Below the pieces are notes generated by a model that had not been told where the DNA came from, ran no database searches, and was given only the letters and a program-made list of their open reading frames with translations. From the NCBI RefSeq assembly GCF_041807705.1, contig NZ_JBGTYY010000010.1, forward strand, positions 7,252 through 71,251: 64,000 nucleotides of DNA, read 5' to 3'. Below are positions 18,375 through 27,686 of this stretch, in pieces (within the stretch, counting starts at the first letter, position 1; each line of letters begins with the position of its first letter). The stretch comes from Mannheimia sp041807705 (GTDB taxonomy: Bacteria > Pseudomonadota > Gammaproteobacteria > Enterobacterales > Pasteurellaceae). The position numbers and the translations under genes were made by a program.

Positions 18375-19436
18375 ATGAAAAAATACTGATTTTCCTCTCT
18401 TTTATCTCAATGTTTACTCAAACGGCAGTGGCTTCTTCTGAGCAATGCCAACAGCTCAAATCTTCCTCGATTTACCAAACCGACATTTACAAAGCCGAAT
18501 GGGTTGAAAAATCAGCAGAGTTACCAGCCTATTTCTGTTTTGGCGGAGGTATGGGATAACCGAGCGTTATTGGCAGCCGCTCCAACCAATCAAGACGGGC
18601 AGAAAATTTTAGCAAAATCCTTAACACAGCAGGATCTCGATACTCTTGCCAACGCCATTCTTAAGCGTTACGATAAACTCGATGGTTTAGAAGATGGCTT
18701 AATTAATGCGTGGGAAAAGTGCGATTTCAAGCCTGAAATGGTAGAAAATGAGCTTGGAAAAGAGAAAGCTACACTTATTGAAACCACTCTTAGTGGAGCA
18801 AAAAATAGCCAAGACGAGTTAATTTACAGTCCTTGGGTATACGATTCAGGTGTGAATGCAAAAGGCTGGCGGGATTGGAAATTAGGCGATAGCAAAACCG
18901 CTGAACCAAATAGCATCAGCTTTAAAATGGGGCTAAAAAGTTTAACTCATTACTATTTAACGCCTCGCCAGCCTAATTTTGACCCACTTGAAGTGGATTT
19001 AGATCTTGCCAGCGAGTAAGTAAAATCGGTTGGCGGTATTCACGATGCGGATAAATTAGATTTTTCAACTTTTGAGCAAAGAGGCGGAAAAATGCTGATT
19101 TATCAAGGCGTTTCAGACCCGATTTTTTCGGCGGTTGATTTGCGAGATTGGTATCAGAGCCTACAACAAGCGGTCGAAAATCCGCAAAATTTTGCAAAAT
19201 TGTTTTTTGTGCCTGCAATGAACCATTGTGGGCGAGGGGCAACAGTGAATGATTTTGATATGCTCACCGCTCTTGAAAATTGGGTGGAGAAGGGTAAATC
19301 TCCAGAGCAAATCATTGCCAAAGCAGGCGAATTATATCCGAATAAGGCAAAACAGATCCGACTTTGTCCTTACCCGAAAGCGGCTTATTACACCAAAGGC
19401 GAGCCAAACAACCCCGAAAGCTACGAGTGCCGTTAA
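18375..19436 (+). pseudogene. Tannase/feruloyl-esterase-like gene, decayed
   Basis: Three reading-frame pieces of one exported esterase. The ATG at 18375 reaches a stop after four codons; shifting frame in the following A run restores a signal peptide (LIFLSFISMFTQTAVASSEQ) and the mature start down to FCFGGGMG. The sequence then jumps frame and position to VLAEVWDNRALLAAAP, which in this family lies beyond the catalytic GXSXGG serine block, so the nucleophile region is missing. The frame then runs to an in-frame TAA at 19017 (DLASE*VKSVGG) and continues to NNPESYECR. The last segment keeps the NHCGRG motif with the family's catalytic His. Intact homologues are roughly 500 residues. Deletion, frameshift and nonsense codon together make this a true pseudogene. 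Confidence 0.85.
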
Positions 19437-19504
19437 TGTAAAATCGCTTTATTAATTGTTTCGGTGTAAAATAGCGGGCAGTTATTAAAAATCGGGAATC
19501 ATTA

Positions 19505-20872
19505 ATGTTAATTTTGAATAAACAACGCAAAGCCGAAAAGCTGATAGAAAGTTTACCGTTCTTGCCACAAACGGCAGAACAAGTGGATTTTCTTAAGTCA
19601 AGCCAAGCGTTTAAACAGCAAATTTTACAGCTGATTCAAGCGGCGAAAGAACGCATTTATTTAACCGCTCTCTATTTTGAAAAAGATGAAGCTGGGCAAG
19701 AGATCTTAACCGCTCTTTATGATGCGAAACGAAGCAACCCAAATTTAGAAATTAAAATCTTGGTTGATTGGCACAGAGCCCAACGTGGACGTATTGGTGA
19801 AGTGGAAAGTCTCTCGAATGCCGATTGGTACACAAAATTTAAATCTGAGCAAGATTTGCCTCAAGATCAAGAAATTGAGTTCTATGGCGTGCCGATTAAC
19901 GGGAGAGAAGTGTTTGGCGTGTTGCATTTAAAAGGTTTCGTGTTTGACGATACGATTTTGTATAGCGGAGCAAGCATTAATAACGTTTATTTACATCAGT
20001 TAGATCGCTACCGTTACGACCGCTACCACGTTATTGAAAATAAAGCACTTGCAGATAGTTGGGTAGGTTTTATTCAGCAACATATTTTACCGAATGAAGC
20101 AGTCAAACATTTAGATCAAACAAATCGTGCTAAGACGGTTGATATTCGCACACAGATTAAGGCTTTTCGTAAACAGCTAAGCCGTGAGCAATATCAATTT
20201 AATGGTATTACGAAAAGTGACGACTTGCTCGTTTCACCATTATTTGGCTTAGGTCGCCGTAGAAATCAGCTTAACAAAGTGATTGAGGCGTTGTTCTACC
20301 AAACAGAACAAAAATTAACGATTTGTACGCCTTATTTCAATTTCCCGCTTTCGTTAAGAACCCGCATTGAATGGTTACTGGCAAATGGTAAATCGGTTGA
20401 AATTATTGTGGGCGACAAAACCGCTAATGATTTCTACACCAAACCTGATGAAAAATTTACGATGGCATCAGCTCTGCCTTATTTGTATGAAAAGAATTTA
20501 CGGGCTTTCGCTAAGCGATTAAATTTTTATATTCAAAATGGGCAGCTTACTATTCGTTTATGGAAAGATGGCGAAAATAGCTATCATCTTAAAGGTGTAT
20601 GGGTTGATAACCGCTATATTTTGCTCACAGGCAATAACTTAAACCCTCGTGCGTGGCGATTAGATGCTGAAAATGCGATTTTAATTTCTGATCCAAAAGC
20701 TGAACTCAGCGAAAAAGCGGAAATGGAACTGAGCCAAATTCGCCAACACACACAGATTTTAAGCCACTATAGCGATTTAGAAGTGTTAGCAGATTACCCT
20801 GAAAATGTGCGTAAATTGCTGAAAAAATTTGGCAGAGTAAAACTCGATAAAATTGTGAAGATGTTGTTGTAA
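19505..20872 (+). CDS. pssA: CDP-diacylglycerol-serine O-phosphatidyltransferase
   Basis: PssA, 455 residues, makes phosphatidylserine from CDP-diacylglycerol and serine, the committed step to phosphatidylethanolamine. This is the Gram-negative type belonging to the phospholipase D superfamily, not the membrane CDP-alcohol transferase type. Two HKD motifs are visible: HLKGFVFDD near 140 and HLKGVWVDN near 360, each with the expected His and Lys. Length matches E. coli PssA (451). It is monocistronic, after the esterase pseudogene and before rlmB. Confidence 0.94.
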   Translation: MLILNKQRKAEKLIESLPFLPQTAEQVDFLKSSQAFKQQILQLIQAAKERIYLTALYFEKDEAGQEILTALYDAKRSNPNLEIKILVDWHRAQRGRIGEVESLSNADWYTKFKSEQDLPQDQEIEFYGVPINGREVFGVLHLKGFVFDDTILYSGASINNVYLHQLDRYRYDRYHVIENKALADSWVGFIQQHILPNEAVKHLDQTNRAKTVDIRTQIKAFRKQLSREQYQFNGITKSDDLLVSPLFGLGRRRNQLNKVIEALFYQTEQKLTICTPYFNFPLSLRTRIEWLLANGKSVEIIVGDKTANDFYTKPDEKFTMASALPYLYEKNLRAFAKRLNFYIQNGQLTIRLWKDGENSYHLKGVWVDNRYILLTGNNLNPRAWRLDAENAILISDPKAELSEKAEMELSQIRQHTQILSHYSDLEVLADYPENVRKLLKKFGRVKLDKIVKMLL

Positions 20873-20883
20873 AGTATTTACTT

Positions 20884-20909
20884 TAGGGGCGAACCGATGT
20901 GTTCGCCCG
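20884..20909. repeat. Partial family A repeat before rlmB
   Basis: AGGGGCGAACCGATG is followed by TGTTCGCCC, giving one self-complementary arm of the GTAGGG family. The second arm and CCCTAC end are missing. Confidence 0.45.
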
Positions 20910-20925
20910 ATTATTAAGGAAAATT

Positions 20926-21666
20926 ATGAGTGAACAAATTTATGGCATTCACGCCGTGAAAGCCTTTTTAGACAATGCCCCGGAGCGTTTAATTGAAGTG
21001 CTGGTGCTGAAAGGGCGTGAGGATAAACGTTTAATGCCGTTATTAAACGAGCTACAACGCTTAGGTGTTTCGGTTCAGCAGGTTAATCGCCAAACGTTAG
21101 ATAACAAATCGCAAGGCGAAGTACATCAAGGCATTATTGCTAGAGTTGTGCCACAAAAAGAGCTGAATGAACACGATTTAGAGCAAATCTTAAGCCAAAA
21201 GCAAAACCCGCTCTTATTGATTTTAGATGGTGTAACTGACCCTCACAACCTAGGGGCTTGTTTGCGTACCGCTGATGCAGCAGGGGTTGATGCGGTTATT
21301 GTGCCGAAAGATAAATCTGCTCAGCTTACACCAACCGCTCGCAAAGTCGCTTGTGGGGCGGCAGAGGTAATGCCGCTTATTCGTGTAACCAACCTGGCTC
21401 GCACAATGCGAGATTTACAAGAACGGCATAATGTCTGGATTGTAGGGACTGCAGGCGAAGCGACATCGGGCATTTATGAGGCAAAATTAACCGGCTCGAT
21501 TGCGTTAGTTATGGGGGCAGAAGGTGACGGAATGCGTCGCCTTACCCGTGAGCATTGTGACCAACTCATCAGCATTCCAATGGCAGGCTCGGTATCATCA
21601 TTGAATGTATCGGTTGCAACAGGCGTTTGCTTGTTTGAAATTGTGCGGCAGAAACTGGCTCTATAA
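20926..21666 (+). CDS. rlmB: 23S rRNA (guanosine-2251-2'-O)-methyltransferase RlmB
   Basis: RlmB, 246 residues, 2'-O-methylates G2251 in the P-loop of 23S rRNA. The N-terminal substrate-binding domain (IYGIHAVKAFL, then the HQGIIARV segment) precedes a SpoU/TrmD knotted methyltransferase domain with motif 1 (DPHNLGACLRTADAAG), motif 2 (ALVMGAEGDGMRRL) and motif 3 (SIPMAGSVSSLNVSVATGV). The start at 20926 follows AAGGA and matches the family; the frame upstream to 20899 overlaps a repeat. It is usually paired with rnr in E. coli; here it is alone. Confidence 0.96.
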   Translation: MSEQIYGIHAVKAFLDNAPERLIEVLVLKGREDKRLMPLLNELQRLGVSVQQVNRQTLDNKSQGEVHQGIIARVVPQKELNEHDLEQILSQKQNPLLLILDGVTDPHNLGACLRTADAAGVDAVIVPKDKSAQLTPTARKVACGAAEVMPLIRVTNLARTMRDLQERHNVWIVGTAGEATSGIYEAKLTGSIALVMGAEGDGMRRLTREHCDQLISIPMAGSVSSLNVSVATGVCLFEIVRQKLAL

Positions 21667-21769
21667 TAAAGAATAAGTAAGGAAAAATGCGAAGAACTAA
21701 TGTAACAAAATAGTGTCTTCGCATTTTTGTTTGTAGAGACGCAAAAAATCTCAGAAATTGAACCGCTTG

Positions 21770-23182
21770 TTACCCTACATACTCTTCCAAATTAATCACC
21801 TTATCGCACGATTTTTCAATTAGATAAGGATCGTGGCTGACTAAAATCAAGCTGCAATTTCTGGCACGGCATTGGTTTATCAGCAATTCAATGGTTTCTT
21901 GTTGCGTGATTGGGTCAAGTCGAGAAGTTACCTCATCAGCAAACAACAATACAGGGTCGAGCAATAACGTTCGTAAAATCGCCACCCGTTGTAGCTCGCC
22001 ACCGGAGACATTTTCCGCATTGCGTTGCAAAATCTCAGGGTTAAGTGAGAGTTGCTCTAACAAGCTTGGGATTGGTTTACGATCTAAGTGATGTTTGTTG
22101 ATCACATCATCAAGCAAAGTTTGTAGGCTGACATTCGGAGCAAAGGCTTCCGGTGGATCTTGGTAGAGCTTTAACACTTGGTGCTTTTTGTGGCTTTGGC
22201 TGTGCCATTTTACTTCTCCCGATTTTGGTTTTAGCAAACCACACAATACATCAGCAAGAGAGCTTTTACCAATGCCACTATGCCCGATAATGCCTAGCAC
22301 TTCGCCTTTGTGCAAATCAAAGGAGAGATTGTTAAACAGGGTTTTCTTGCCACGAGCGACACTCAGATTTTTAACCGATACAAGCGGTTGTTTTTGGCTC
22401 AAATTTTGCAAATCTTGCAAGGGTTGCCAATGTTTTGGATCTGCTGCAATTAAGGCTTTGGTATAAGCGTGCTGAGGATTGCTTAATAGTGCTTCCGCCT
22501 CACCTTGTTCCAACAATTCGCCTTTTTTCATTACCAGAATGTAGCCTCCAAGTTGCTCGGCAACTTCAATATCGTGAGTTATAGTTAATAAGCCGCCACC
22601 GTTTTGGTAAGCGGATTTCAACAGCTCAATTACTTTACCTTTGCTCGTTGGATCAAGCCCTTTGGTCGGCTCATCGGCAAGTAAAATTTTTCCCCCAGCA
22701 GCGGTTGCAATAGCAAAAGAAGCTCGTTGTGCCATACCACCGGAAAGCTGGTGGGGATAGCTTTCCACCGACTCTTTCAAGCCGAGTTTGGCTAAATAGG
22801 TTTGGCTTTCCGTTTTCGCTTGGGGAGATGATTTCCCTGCCACATAGTGAAAACTTTCCCATAACTGTTTGCCGATTGCCATAATTGGATTGAGCGAGCG
22901 GCGTGGCTCTTGTGGCAGCATTACTAAGGTTTTGCCCCAAAGCGTTTGCAAGCGGTCAGGTTCAGCAGAAATTTTGCAATTTTCGACAGAAATTTCACCG
23001 CTTGCAATTAGCCCCTCAGGAAGAGAACCCATAATGGCTTGAATGAGTAAACTTTTGCCAGAACCAGTTTCGCCTAAGATTGTAATATTTTTACCTGTTT
23101 CTAATTGTAAACTGATTGGTTTAACAAGTTCTAAACCACTTGTAGTTTTAACAGAGAGATTTTGGGTATTGAGTAGTTTCAT
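21770..23182 (-). CDS. Fused double ATPase of a peptide/nickel-type ABC importer
   Basis: A 470-residue protein that fuses the two ATPases usually made as separate DppD/DppF or NikD/NikE subunits. The first unit has Walker A GETGSGKS (about 36-43), signature LSGGMAQR and Walker B ILLADEPT. The second has Walker A GHSGIGKS (about 303-310), signature VSGGELQR and Walker B LLFADEVT. The linker at about residues 255-270 is encoded by DNA containing an uptake signal (about 22381). I start at MKLLNTQN (23182); the longer frame to 23224 is repeat sequence. It is the last gene of a minus-strand unit with two permeases and a binding protein. Substrate is uncertain: peptides, nickel or a metal-chelator complex are all possible for this family. 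Confidence 0.85.
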   Translation of the reverse strand: MKLLNTQNLSVKTTSGLELVKPISLQLETGKNITILGETGSGKSLLIQAIMGSLPEGLIASGEISVENCKISAEPDRLQTLWGKTLVMLPQEPRRSLNPIMAIGKQLWESFHYVAGKSSPQAKTESQTYLAKLGLKESVESYPHQLSGGMAQRASFAIATAAGGKILLADEPTKGLDPTSKGKVIELLKSAYQNGGGLLTITHDIEVAEQLGGYILVMKKGELLEQGEAEALLSNPQHAYTKALIAADPKHWQPLQDLQNLSQKQPLVSVKNLSVARGKKTLFNNLSFDLHKGEVLGIIGHSGIGKSSLADVLCGLLKPKSGEVKWHSQSHKKHQVLKLYQDPPEAFAPNVSLQTLLDDVINKHHLDRKPIPSLLEQLSLNPEILQRNAENVSGGELQRVAILRTLLLDPVLLFADEVTSRLDPITQQETIELLINQCRARNCSLILVSHDPYLIEKSCDKVINLEEYVG

Positions 23183-23197
23183 CTTTATTTTATTACT

Positions 23198-23268
23198 GTA
23201 GGGGCGAGTCCTGTGCCCGCCCATAAATATAATAGGAGTTTTCGGGCAGGCACAGGACCCGCCCCTAC
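23198..23268. repeat. Family A palindromic element, two-arm copy
   Basis: GTAGGGGCG and CGCCCCTAC form the ends. The inner arms share CAGGAC and its complement, each able to fold alone and with the other. It lies between the second permease and the ATPase of the ABC importer operon. Confidence 0.75.
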
Positions 23269-23269
23269 G

Positions 23270-23440
23270 TAATTATTTAACTTTCCCAGACAATAATTGT
23301 AGGCTAAGTACCATTAAAAACACCGCCACGACAGGCTGTAAAAAGATAATCGGANTAATTATTTAACTTTCCCAGACAATAATTGTAGGCTAAGTACCAT
23401 TAAAAACACCGCCACGACAGGCTGTAAAAAGATAATCGGA
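23270..23440. repeat. Exact 85-base direct duplication around a single N (assembly join)
   Basis: Bases 23270-23354 are repeated without a visible difference at 23356-23440, with only the N at 23355 between them. The duplicated text is the 3' end of the permease gene plus its stop codon. An exact repeat flanking one ambiguous base is what an uncollapsed contig overlap looks like. The true distance between permease stop and ATPase start is probably 86 bases shorter. Confidence 0.9.
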
Positions 23441-24141
23441 GCTTCATAGTAATAAGGGAATAATTCTGTCATCATCAGGCCTAACTCTGCTGTTGGTGGG
23501 CGTAATCCTACGCTCACAAAGCCGAGTGTTGCGAGGGCTAAAATCGCATTGCCGAGCGAGAATGCAGATAAGGTTGCAATCATTGGTAATAAACGTGGTA
23601 ATAAATGGCGTTTGAAGCTGTAAAGCCAGCCCATTCCCATTAAGAGAGAGGCTTGAATTTCTGAGCTGCTTGCCATTGTTGAACTGATTGAGCGGATCAC
23701 ACGGAAAAACTCCACCCACATTACCAGAGAAATCCCTAAGTAAAGTGTCCAGAACGAACCTGGAGAGAGGGCAGCAAAGAGTAGCACTAATAGTAAGCCC
23801 GGCAGAGCCATCACTAAATCACAAATAAAGCTGAAAATACGGTCAATCCAACCGCCAAAAAAGCCTGCCATAATGCCCGTAATCAAGCCTGCTACTAAAG
23901 CACAAAACACGCTAAAGAGCGATAAACCAAAAGAGAGGCGAATCGCAGAGGAAAGGCGAGCGAGCATATCTCTACCAAGATGATCTGTGCCGAACCACGC
24001 TAATTCATTTGGATTAGAAAGCGTATTGGTTAAATCTTGAAAGCCGATATCCATCGGATAAAAATAAGGTTGTAAGAAGGCGAACCCGAGCATAATCAAT
24101 AGGATTGCGCCGCCTAAATATTGTGAAGTTGAAATTTTCAT
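23359..24141 (-). CDS. ABC importer permease, DppC/NikC type
   Basis: A 260-residue inner-membrane permease with about six hydrophobic segments. The N-terminal domain has the OppC/DppC-type text (LAWFGTDHLGRDMLARL at about 48-64). The coupling-helix region around residues 175-200 contains the family's short loop contacting the ATPase (LLMGMGWLYSFKRHLLP). It starts 8 bases after the DppB-type permease. Its last 27 codons are duplicated by the assembly join at 23355, so the stop seen at 23359 should be the true one and the extra copy is not coding. Confidence 0.88.
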   Translation of the reverse strand: MKISTSQYLGGAILLIMLGFAFLQPYFYPMDIGFQDLTNTLSNPNELAWFGTDHLGRDMLARLSSAIRLSFGLSLFSVFCALVAGLITGIMAGFFGGWIDRIFSFICDLVMALPGLLLVLLFAALSPGSFWTLYLGISLVMWVEFFRVIRSISSTMASSSEIQASLLMGMGWLYSFKRHLLPRLLPMIATLSAFSLGNAILALATLGFVSVGLRPPTAELGLMMTELFPYYYEAPIIFLQPVVAVFLMVLSLQLLSGKVK

Positions 24142-24149
24142 TTTCTGTC

Positions 24150-25082
24150 CTATCGCTTAATTCGTGGGTCAATCCAAGCACTGAGTAGATCAGCAAGAGT
24201 GTTTAATACAACAAATAATCCGCCCATTACTAAGGTTGTGCCTTGAATCATCGGTACATCACGGGCAATAATGGCGTGAACCAATGCGTGTCCGCTGCCC
24301 GGCCAAGCGAATAAACTTTCTACCACCACAACCCCTTCAATTAAATAGACAAGCTGTACTGCGTGGTAAGCAATAACAGGCACGGCAATGTTGGGTAAAC
24401 CGTGTCGCACAAAGGTTTTCCAACGGCTTAGTCCTTTTAATTGCGAGAATTGGTAGAACTCGGCATTTTTTACCTGCACCATCGCAGAACGAGTAACTCG
24501 CACCGAAACTGCACTCAAGCCAATGGCAAGAGTTAAAGCTGGTAAGATAAAATGCTGCCAACTACCGTATCCGCCCGCAGGTAACCATTTAAGCTGTGCT
24601 GAAAAAAGCGTAATTAAACCGATAGCGATTATAAAGGCTGGCACAGAGCGGAATAATGTGCTGAATACCAACGTCAAGCGGTCAAAAAATCCGTTTGGTT
24701 TGCGAGCGGCGAGTAACCCAAGTGTCGGACCGATCAGGATTGCTAAGATAAGTGCCACAACCGCAAGGCTTAAGGTATGCCCGAATTGGTGCTGAATTTC
24801 AGACCAGACAGAATCGCCAGTTACCAACGATTTGCCTAAATTGAACTGTAATAAATCGCCTAACCAGCTGAAATAGCTCTGCCACCAAGGCTGATCTAAG
24901 GCAAGCTCGGCACGCACCGCTTCGGCTGCCATACTATCCGCTTGGTCATAACCATAGCGGCTAGCGGCAATACGGTATGCCATATCGCCCGACAGTTGGC
25001 GGGTAATAATGAAAGTTAATGTGCCGACAGACCAAATCACTAATAAAAGTTGGGTAAGACGGCGGAGGAGGATTTTTAGCAT
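24150..25082 (-). CDS. ABC importer permease, DppB/NikB type
   Basis: A 310-residue inner-membrane protein, partner of the DppC-type permease next to it. It has the usual first transmembrane segment followed by a large periplasmic loop (about 30-95), then five membrane segments. The conserved motif VESLFAWPGSGHALVHAI near 253-270 and the terminal DLLSAWIDPRIKR are characteristic of the OppB/DppB family. Its start codon is separated from the binding-protein gene by 110 bases that hold a family A repeat. The four genes supply every part of a binding-protein-dependent importer. Confidence 0.9.
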   Translation of the reverse strand: MLKILLRRLTQLLLVIWSVGTLTFIITRQLSGDMAYRIAASRYGYDQADSMAAEAVRAELALDQPWWQSYFSWLGDLLQFNLGKSLVTGDSVWSEIQHQFGHTLSLAVVALILAILIGPTLGLLAARKPNGFFDRLTLVFSTLFRSVPAFIIAIGLITLFSAQLKWLPAGGYGSWQHFILPALTLAIGLSAVSVRVTRSAMVQVKNAEFYQFSQLKGLSRWKTFVRHGLPNIAVPVIAYHAVQLVYLIEGVVVVESLFAWPGSGHALVHAIIARDVPMIQGTTLVMGGLFVVLNTLADLLSAWIDPRIKR

Positions 25083-25116
25083 TTGTTTTATAGTTTAAAA
25101 GGTAATGATTTTTGAT

Positions 25117-25187
25117 GTAGGGACACACTGCGTGTGTCCGCAAATATAGAAAATATGACGTTATGGACGCACGCAGTGCGTCCCTAC
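25117..25187. repeat. Family A palindromic element, divergent-arm copy
   Basis: The ends are GTAGGGAC and GTCCCTAC-type. The left arm contains CACACTGCGTGTG and the right arm GCACGCAGTGCG, so each arm is self-complementary though unlike the arms of other copies. It lies between the binding-protein and DppB-type permease genes. Confidence 0.75.
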
Positions 25188-25192
25188 GCAAA

Positions 25193-26779
25193 TTATTTAC
25201 TTAACTTTTCCAAATAAAAACGTCTTTCAAACGGATCAAGTGTCAAGCCATTAATACCTTGATGCCCTACAACTGTTTGTTGGTCGTACACAATCGGAAT
25301 AATCGGCAATTCATCGTGAATAATTTGGCTCACTTGTTGCTTTGATTGCTTCGATTTTGCAGGATCGATTTCTGTTTCAAGTTGTTTTAGGGCTTGATCT
25401 AGCGTTTCATTACGCCAGTTCATTGTTCCCCAATCGCTTCCACCATTAGCAAAGTCTTGCACTAATAAGGCGAACGGATCGAGGGTTTTCGCATAGTTGA
25501 ACGCATAAAGAGCCATCTCTAAAGTACCATTTTGATGCCCTAGCGGAATTTCACTGAAGTTACCGACAGATACATTCACATCAACCCCGATTTTCTTCCA
25601 TTCAGCTTGTAAAATAGTCGCAATAATCGGCAATTCAGGGCGATCTGAATAGGTTCTCAATGTGAAGCTAAACGGTTTGCCCTCTTTGGTTAATTTGCCT
25701 TCTGCATTATATTCATAACCGGAAGCGGTCAAGTTTTCCTTAATTTTTGCAATTGTCTCATCGTGGCTTAAGGTTGGTTCAGTTGTTGCAACACGCCAGT
25801 CAGCAAACGCTTTCGGTAAAATTTGGTCTGCCATTCCATCTTGAATTTTTAAGATCTGCTCGGCAATCGCTTTACGGTTAATTGCTTGCGATAAGGCTTG
25901 GCGAATGGCTAAGTCATTAAAGAACGGCTTTGCAACGTCCATTTTGAGCTGAGTGGTACGAGCAATAGAGGTGTTAATCAACTGTAAATTTGGATCAGCT
26001 TTTAGACGTGCCACGCTCGCTTTATCTAAGTTGAAGACTAACGAGGTTTTATCGCTCTGTGCCATTAAAGTACGGGTTTCGCTGCGGCTGCTTGCCAAGT
26101 AATTCGCTTGCTGAAGTTGTGGTTTACTGCCCCAATATTCATCAAAACGAATGCTTTCTAATTTTTGTGGGGGTTCAATTTTCGTTGCTTTGAATGCACC
26201 AGTACCGATTACCTGTGCCACATCGCCTTTTTCATCAAAACTTTCTTCCGTCAAAATTAAGGTGGTGTAGTGGGTTAAGAAAGAAGGGAACGGCACAAAA
26301 GATTTCGTTAATTCAAATTGAATTTGGTTGTTATCAAGCGCTTTGATCTCTTTGATAAAGGCTTTTTGCAAAACACCCGGTTTTGAAAGTGCAATTTTTA
26401 ATGATTTTTCGACCGCTTGTGCGGTTAAAGGCTTGCCGTTATGGAATTTTGCAGTACGCAGAGAGAATGTCCAAACTGTAGCATCAGCATTACTTTCCCA
26501 CTTAGTTGCTAAACCTTCTACTAATTGCCCTTCAAGGTTGGCTTCAACTAAGGTTTCAGCAATATTCATACGTTGGAAAATCACGCCAGATTGGTTTAAA
26601 TCTAAGCTATTTAATTCCCAAGGAGCAACAATAGTTACAAGCGGTAAAGTTTCTGGATTTTTTTTCGATTGCTCAGGTTGTGCCACTGGTTGCTCTACTT
26701 TTGCTTGTGCATTATTCTTATCATCACAAGCTGCAACGCAAAATGCCGCCATTGTTAATGGAATTAACCATTTTTTCAT
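25193..26779 (-). CDS. Periplasmic solute-binding lipoprotein (SBP family 5)
   Basis: A 528-residue lipoprotein of the peptide/nickel binding family. The start is the ATG at 26779, 8 bases after GGAGA; it leads into the signal peptide MKKWLIPLTMAAFCVAAC with a lipobox Cys at 18. A low-complexity linker (about 20-45, rich in Gln, Pro and Lys) joins it to the globular part. Family signatures include the VEGLATKWE segment, a TFSLRTAKFHNGKPLTA segment and the AIRQALSQAINR helix near 300. It is the first gene of the importer unit. Specificity for peptide, nickel or metallophore cannot be settled without structure-based comparison of the pocket. Confidence 0.87.
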   Translation of the reverse strand: MKKWLIPLTMAAFCVAACDDKNNAQAKVEQPVAQPEQSKKNPETLPLVTIVAPWELNSLDLNQSGVIFQRMNIAETLVEANLEGQLVEGLATKWESNADATVWTFSLRTAKFHNGKPLTAQAVEKSLKIALSKPGVLQKAFIKEIKALDNNQIQFELTKSFVPFPSFLTHYTTLILTEESFDEKGDVAQVIGTGAFKATKIEPPQKLESIRFDEYWGSKPQLQQANYLASSRSETRTLMAQSDKTSLVFNLDKASVARLKADPNLQLINTSIARTTQLKMDVAKPFFNDLAIRQALSQAINRKAIAEQILKIQDGMADQILPKAFADWRVATTEPTLSHDETIAKIKENLTASGYEYNAEGKLTKEGKPFSFTLRTYSDRPELPIIATILQAEWKKIGVDVNVSVGNFSEIPLGHQNGTLEMALYAFNYAKTLDPFALLVQDFANGGSDWGTMNWRNETLDQALKQLETEIDPAKSKQSKQQVSQIIHDELPIIPIVYDQQTVVGHQGINGLTLDPFERRFYLEKLSK

Positions 26780-26913
26780 TCTATTTGTCTCCATAAAAAA
26801 ATAAGGGATTACTATAACGGCGGAACTTTAGCATATTTCCATAAAAAAAGTGGAGCTATTTTTAGTTGAGTATTTTAATTGGTTATTTAATGATCAAGAG
26901 TGTGAAGTGAATT

Positions 26914-27675
26914 TTATTTTTGCACAGGAAGAATTTTTATCCCAAAATGATTGGCAACTTTACGTTCTTCCTTTTGTAAAACAGGCAGTGAATTTACCCG
27001 CTTGTTACCAATTACCATCGTTGAACTTCCGCCACCGTCAAGGTTGATTGCCCTTGTGAGTTCAAGTTTATGAGCGGCTTCTGCTAGCTCATTTAGGGTT
27101 ACGCCTCCGAAGGCAAACTGTCTTCCTTCAACCACAACAAGATAGAGCCAGTTTTTCTCGTCGTTCAAACCAAGCAGGGTGCGAGGGTGTTTATCGTGAA
27201 AAATACTTTGAACACAACCTACTTTGTCGGTATCGGCACACTCAAACTTTTTACTTTTTGCGTTGTACCAATGCCAGCCGCTAATAGCAACTTGCCATTT
27301 TGGGTTGTGGGGAGTCGCTTTATTTTTATCTTCAATTAAGCATTTATTTGCTTTATCACACGCAAAAATCACTCGATTTCTCACATCGTTATATTTTGAC
27401 CAGCGTTTGCCTTGAGTTACGACTAAACCAATAGGGGTGTAATCTTTCCAATAAAAATTGGCATTAATCGCAACATCAGTTTCATATTTCTGAGCGAATT
27501 GAGATACGGTAGATTCACTATCACTTTTCTGTGAGCCAATCAGTTGAATATTGCCGCAGTTGAGATCCACTCGTGTAATATGAACAGGAGATTGGTTTGA
27601 GTACTCAATACATTGGTTTTCGGCGTAGCAAAAGCTCGCTAGAAAGAGTGATAAGGGGAGGAAATATTTTTTCAT
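26914..27675 (-). CDS. Phosphodiester glycosidase-like (DUF2233/NAGPA) exported protein
   Basis: A 253-residue protein with a signal peptide (MKKYFLPLSLFLASFCYA, 18 residues). The fold is recognised from the INANFYWKDYTPIGLVV segment (about 70-86), the PRTLLGL motif and the RAINLDGGGSSTMV motif (about 212-225), which carries the conserved Asp and glycine turn of the NAGPA/DUF2233 family. The human member uncovers mannose-6-phosphate on lysosomal enzymes; bacterial members may trim phosphodiester-linked sugars, but the substrate is unknown. Six or so Cys residues suggest disulfides in the periplasm. It sits just upstream of, and on the same strand as, the importer operon's end but is separately spaced. 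Confidence 0.78.
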   Translation of the reverse strand: MKKYFLPLSLFLASFCYAENQCIEYSNQSPVHITRVDLNCGNIQLIGSQKSDSESTVSQFAQKYETDVAINANFYWKDYTPIGLVVTQGKRWSKYNDVRNRVIFACDKANKCLIEDKNKATPHNPKWQVAISGWHWYNAKSKKFECADTDKVGCVQSIFHDKHPRTLLGLNDEKNWLYLVVVEGRQFAFGGVTLNELAEAAHKLELTRAINLDGGGSSTMVIGNKRVNSLPVLQKEERKVANHFGIKILPVQK

Positions 27676-27686
27676 AGCAAAATAGA

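Noticed and set aside
23270..23440. Biological tandem duplication
   Set aside because: The copies are identical and separated only by an N, so an assembly join is far more likely.
26850..27047. Plus-strand open frame of 65 codons in the gap before the DUF2233-like gene
   Set aside because: It overlaps the real minus-strand gene for most of its length, has no good ribosome site and shows no recognisable domain.
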